Source of the DNA: Treponema sp.
GTDB lineage: Bacteria; Spirochaetota; Spirochaetia; Treponematales; Treponemataceae
DNA: 8,406 nucleotides
Assembly (NCBI GenBank): GCA_017453705.1
Contig: JAFTEK010000283.1
Location: forward strand, 1 to 8,406
Reading direction: 5' to 3'
The position numbers and the translations under genes were made by a program. This document shows positions 6,945 to 8,406 of the stretch, in pieces. Under the pieces are notes generated by a model that had not been told where the DNA came from, did no database searches, and saw nothing but the letters and a program-made list of their open reading frames with translations. The stretch's first letter is position 1. Each line of letters begins with the position of its first letter.

Positions 6945-6973
6945 GTTATACAGGAACTACTTGAAGTTGTCAA
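6945..6973 (-). promoter_or_regulatory. Promoter for the permease and LolA-like operon
   Basis: On the minus strand, a perfect TTGACA (6973-6968) and TATAAC (6950-6945, 5 of 6) are 17 bp apart. The expected start of transcription near 6938 gives a short leader of about 17 nt carrying the Shine-Dalgarno GGAGG. The spacer contains a small palindrome (ACTT-C-AAGT). Confidence 0.75.
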
Positions 6974-6980
6974 TATCTAA

Positions 6981-7349
6981 CTGAATCGGCAGCGACAGCT
7001 CCAAGCCAACCGGCAGCGACAGCTCCAAGCCAACCGGCAGCGACAGCTTCAAGCCAACCGGCAGTACAAGGACAGGCTGTTCAATGGCTATTTCAAGTCG
7101 CAGAAGATGGAGGTGCTGAACATGAGTTTGACAGAGTTTGACCAAGAGGAATACGATCGCAATCGACGCGAGGAAGGTTGGGAGGAAGGATTCGAGGACG
7201 GCGAGCGTTCAAAAGCACAGGAGTCTGCCCGCAATCTGCTCAAGATGGGGCTTGGAACTCACGAGCAGATATCCCAGGCAACCGGTCTGTCTGTTGAGGA
7301 CATCCGGGCACTCGCCACCGCCATGCCCCTGGAGCCGGTGCTGGCGTAA
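6981..7349 (+). pseudogene. C-terminal remnant of an Rpn-family (PD-(D/E)XK) nuclease, RpnS-like
   Basis: The frame opens after a stop at 6978-6980 and reads through an octapeptide repeat (RQRQLQAN three times, then RQYKDRLFNGYF) into the familiar tail of Rpn or PDDEXK-type 'transposase' proteins: MSLTEFDQEEYDRNRREEGW, a charged EEGFEDGE stretch, KAQESARNLLKMGLGTHEQI and SQATGLSVEDIRALA. The nuclease domain of about 200 residues is absent, so the full gene is not here. However ATG 7122 has a good Shine-Dalgarno (GGAGGTG, 7109-7115, 8 nt before) and would give a complete 75-residue C-terminal protein. In E. coli Rpn genes an internal start is reported to make such a small protein that inhibits the nuclease. 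Expression here is unproven; decay is the default reading. Confidence 0.68.
6987..7070. repeat. 24-bp tandem repeat, three copies plus half, in frame
   Basis: Units at 6987-7010, 7011-7034 and 7035-7058, with a 12-bp partial to 7070. The first two are identical and the third differs at one base. Being a multiple of three, the array encodes RQRQLQAN repeats in the frame of the Rpn remnant. The first unit begins only 14 bp beyond the -35 box of the permease promoter, upstream of it on the minus strand. Confidence 0.92.
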
Positions 7350-7456
7350 GGCAACACCCTCGGTCTCGACACGGAAGGTGACCTGCCACTTGCCCCTGGC
7401 GTCATCTTCTGCGAAACCGCGGACGATTGTACGCGAAACTCCGTGCGACCGAACGA
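7350..7456. other. Gap between Rpn remnant and NFACT promoter, no gene seen
   Basis: No supported coding sequence. It contains loosely repeated elements (GCGAAAC at 7411 and 7433; ACGATTG at 7423 and 7453) about 22-30 bp apart, too few to call a repeat family. Confidence 0.4.
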
Positions 7457-7485
7457 TTGAAACAAAGGCGTAAAAGCGGTAGAAT
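7457..7485 (+). promoter_or_regulatory. Promoter for the NFACT/RqcH gene, probably leaderless
   Basis: TTGAAA (7457-7462) and TAGAAT (7480-7485) each match consensus at 5 of 6 and are 17 bp apart. The GTG start at 7494 follows the -10 box by 8 nt, so transcription should start at or within two bases of the start codon, leaving no room for a Shine-Dalgarno. Confidence 0.65.
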
Positions 7486-7493
7486 AACCTACT

Positions 7494-8406
7494 GTGTCGC
7501 TTAACTGCAACGAGATAAACCGCATAATACAAGAACTCGACCTACCCGGCTCCTTCATACAGGAAATCGTGCAGCCGGGCTACGACACGCTCTCATTCAG
7601 GATAATCAACAAGGGCAAGACGGAGAACCTCGTCATTTGCACAGGCGCGTCCGCCTGCCGGATGAACCGATCACGCTATAAAGCTCCCAAGAACGACAAG
7701 CCCCTGCGATTCAACGAATTCCTGCGTTCCACTGTCAAGGGCATGAGGATAAACGAGTGCCGTCAGCTGGGGCTTGACAGGATAATCAAGTTTGACCTTT
7801 CCACATGGAAGGACAGGTGCTATATGTATGTCCGCCTGTGGACAGGGGCGGCCAACGTGATTGTGACGGACACCGAGGGCAAAATCCTTGACTGTATGTT
7901 CCGCCGCCCCAAGAAGGGCGAGGTGACAGGGGGGACGTTCATCCCGGAAGAGAAGATTCCTACCGAAGAGGAGAAGGCCGCCGCCCTTGAGAGATTCCCG
8001 GTACGGACGTTCGACGACATTCTGGGCGAGCAGACGGGCAATCAGCCGGGCAAGCAGCCAAGGGCACCGGGGCTTTCGTTCAACGAGCAGGTGGACATCT
8101 TCTATTCACAACATGCGGCGAGCCTTTCGCGGGAGAGCCTTTTGGCACAGGCCGAGAAGTGGTACAATTCCCGCCACTCCAAGATGACCGCCGCCCTTGA
8201 CAAGCTGGATCAGAAGAAGAAGGAATTCGAGAACGCCGCGAGCCTCAGGCATACGGGCGACCTGATAATGACTTACGCCTCCCAGATAGAGGGCAACCAT
8301 CTGGACTGCGAGGACTATGAGAGCGGTTCCACAGTGCATATACGGATTGACCCCAAGCTTTCCGCCCACGAGAACGCCGCCGCCTATTACGAGAAGTACA
8401 AGAAGG
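7494..8406 (+). CDS. rqcH: NFACT-family ribosome quality control protein (RqcH/Rqc2-like), 3' end beyond window
   Basis: The first 304 residues of an NFACT protein. The bacterial member RqcH binds stalled 50S-peptidyl-tRNA and adds C-terminal alanine tails for degradation; older annotation calls it fibronectin-binding protein. Visible parts: NFACT-N domain from SLNCNEINRIIQEL onward, with the turn QPGYDTLSFRI, the CRMNRSRYKAP segment (55-65), RFNEFLRSTVKGMRI, and LGLDRIIKFDL (92-102) whose Asp-Arg pair (95-96) is the conserved tRNA-binding DR. After about residue 190 a helical, charged, coiled-coil-like region begins (KWYNSRHSKM and LDKLDQKKKEFENA), as in the family. The start must be at GTG 7494: an in-frame stop ends at 7487 and the next Met is residue 57. 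The remainder, including NFACT-R, is outside the window. It stands alone with its own promoter. Confidence 0.88.
   Translation, partial: MSLNCNEINRIIQELDLPGSFIQEIVQPGYDTLSFRIINKGKTENLVICTGASACRMNRSRYKAPKNDKPLRFNEFLRSTVKGMRINECRQLGLDRIIKFDLSTWKDRCYMYVRLWTGAANVIVTDTEGKILDCMFRRPKKGEVTGGTFIPEEKIPTEEEKAAALERFPVRTFDDILGEQTGNQPGKQPRAPGLSFNEQVDIFYSQHAASLSRESLLAQAEKWYNSRHSKMTAALDKLDQKKKEFENAASLRHTGDLIMTYASQIEGNHLDCEDYESGSTVHIRIDPKLSAHENAAAYYEKYKK

Noticed and set aside
4819..6984. Many plus-strand open frames opposite the permease (for example 5998-6438 and 6487-6984)
   Set aside because: Antisense shadows of a GC-rich gene; compositions rich in His, Arg and Ser with no recognisable domains.
6987..7145. 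Minus-strand 62-codon frame with VGLELSLP repeats
   Set aside because: It is the antisense of the 24-bp repeat; the plus frame continues into a recognisable Rpn tail, so that strand is preferred.
7209..7558. Minus-strand open frames opposite the Rpn remnant and NFACT start
   Set aside because: They overlap a recognised coding frame and the NFACT promoter; no ribosome binding site or family match.

Overview
The window looks like a piece of a Treponema-type spirochaete chromosome of moderate GC. The clues are an HU-like protein with a DUF4469-type tail, an MMPL/RND permease paired with a LolA-like periplasmic protein, an NFACT/RqcH gene, and many decayed accessory genes. The organism call is inference from gene content; no rRNA or other marker gene is present.

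Left third (1 to about 2450) is a decayed accessory or defence island. A DNA N6-adenine methyltransferase gene of the Eco57I-like class runs leftwards off the window (1264 to 1). It is broken: its N-terminal and catalytic parts lie in different frames, apparently through loss of an internal segment, and its base composition drops from about 55-60% to about 36% GC right after the NPPY motif. Divergent from it is a complete higB-higA toxin-antitoxin pair under a perfect-consensus promoter. Overlapping the end of higA is the orphan C-terminal module of a DUF4143-type AAA ATPase, without its ATPase part. Next come a 23-bp tandem repeat array and a small palindrome (about 2481-2608).

Middle (2699-6973) is ordinary core-like sequence. 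It holds an HU/DUF4469 DNA-binding protein on the plus strand, a strong hairpin between convergent genes, and a leftward two-gene unit read from a good promoter at 6973-6945: first the MMPL permease, then a secreted LolA-like protein. These two probably cooperate in moving lipid or lipoprotein between inner and outer membranes.

Right end (6978-8406) has a C-terminal remnant of an Rpn-family (PD-(D/E)XK) nuclease preceded by an in-frame 24-bp repeat, then the first two thirds or so of an NFACT/RqcH ribosome-quality-control gene that runs off the window.

Main points for a second look: three genes (methyltransferase, higB, NFACT) have a -10 hexamer only 6-8 nt before the start codon and no usable ribosome binding site, so their mRNAs may be leaderless; the Rpn remnant has its own Shine-Dalgarno and start, resembling the intragenic antitoxin of Rpn genes; and the methyltransferase looks both deleted and chimeric. 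I found no clearly new multi-gene system, and no tRNA, rRNA, CRISPR array or intact mobile element.
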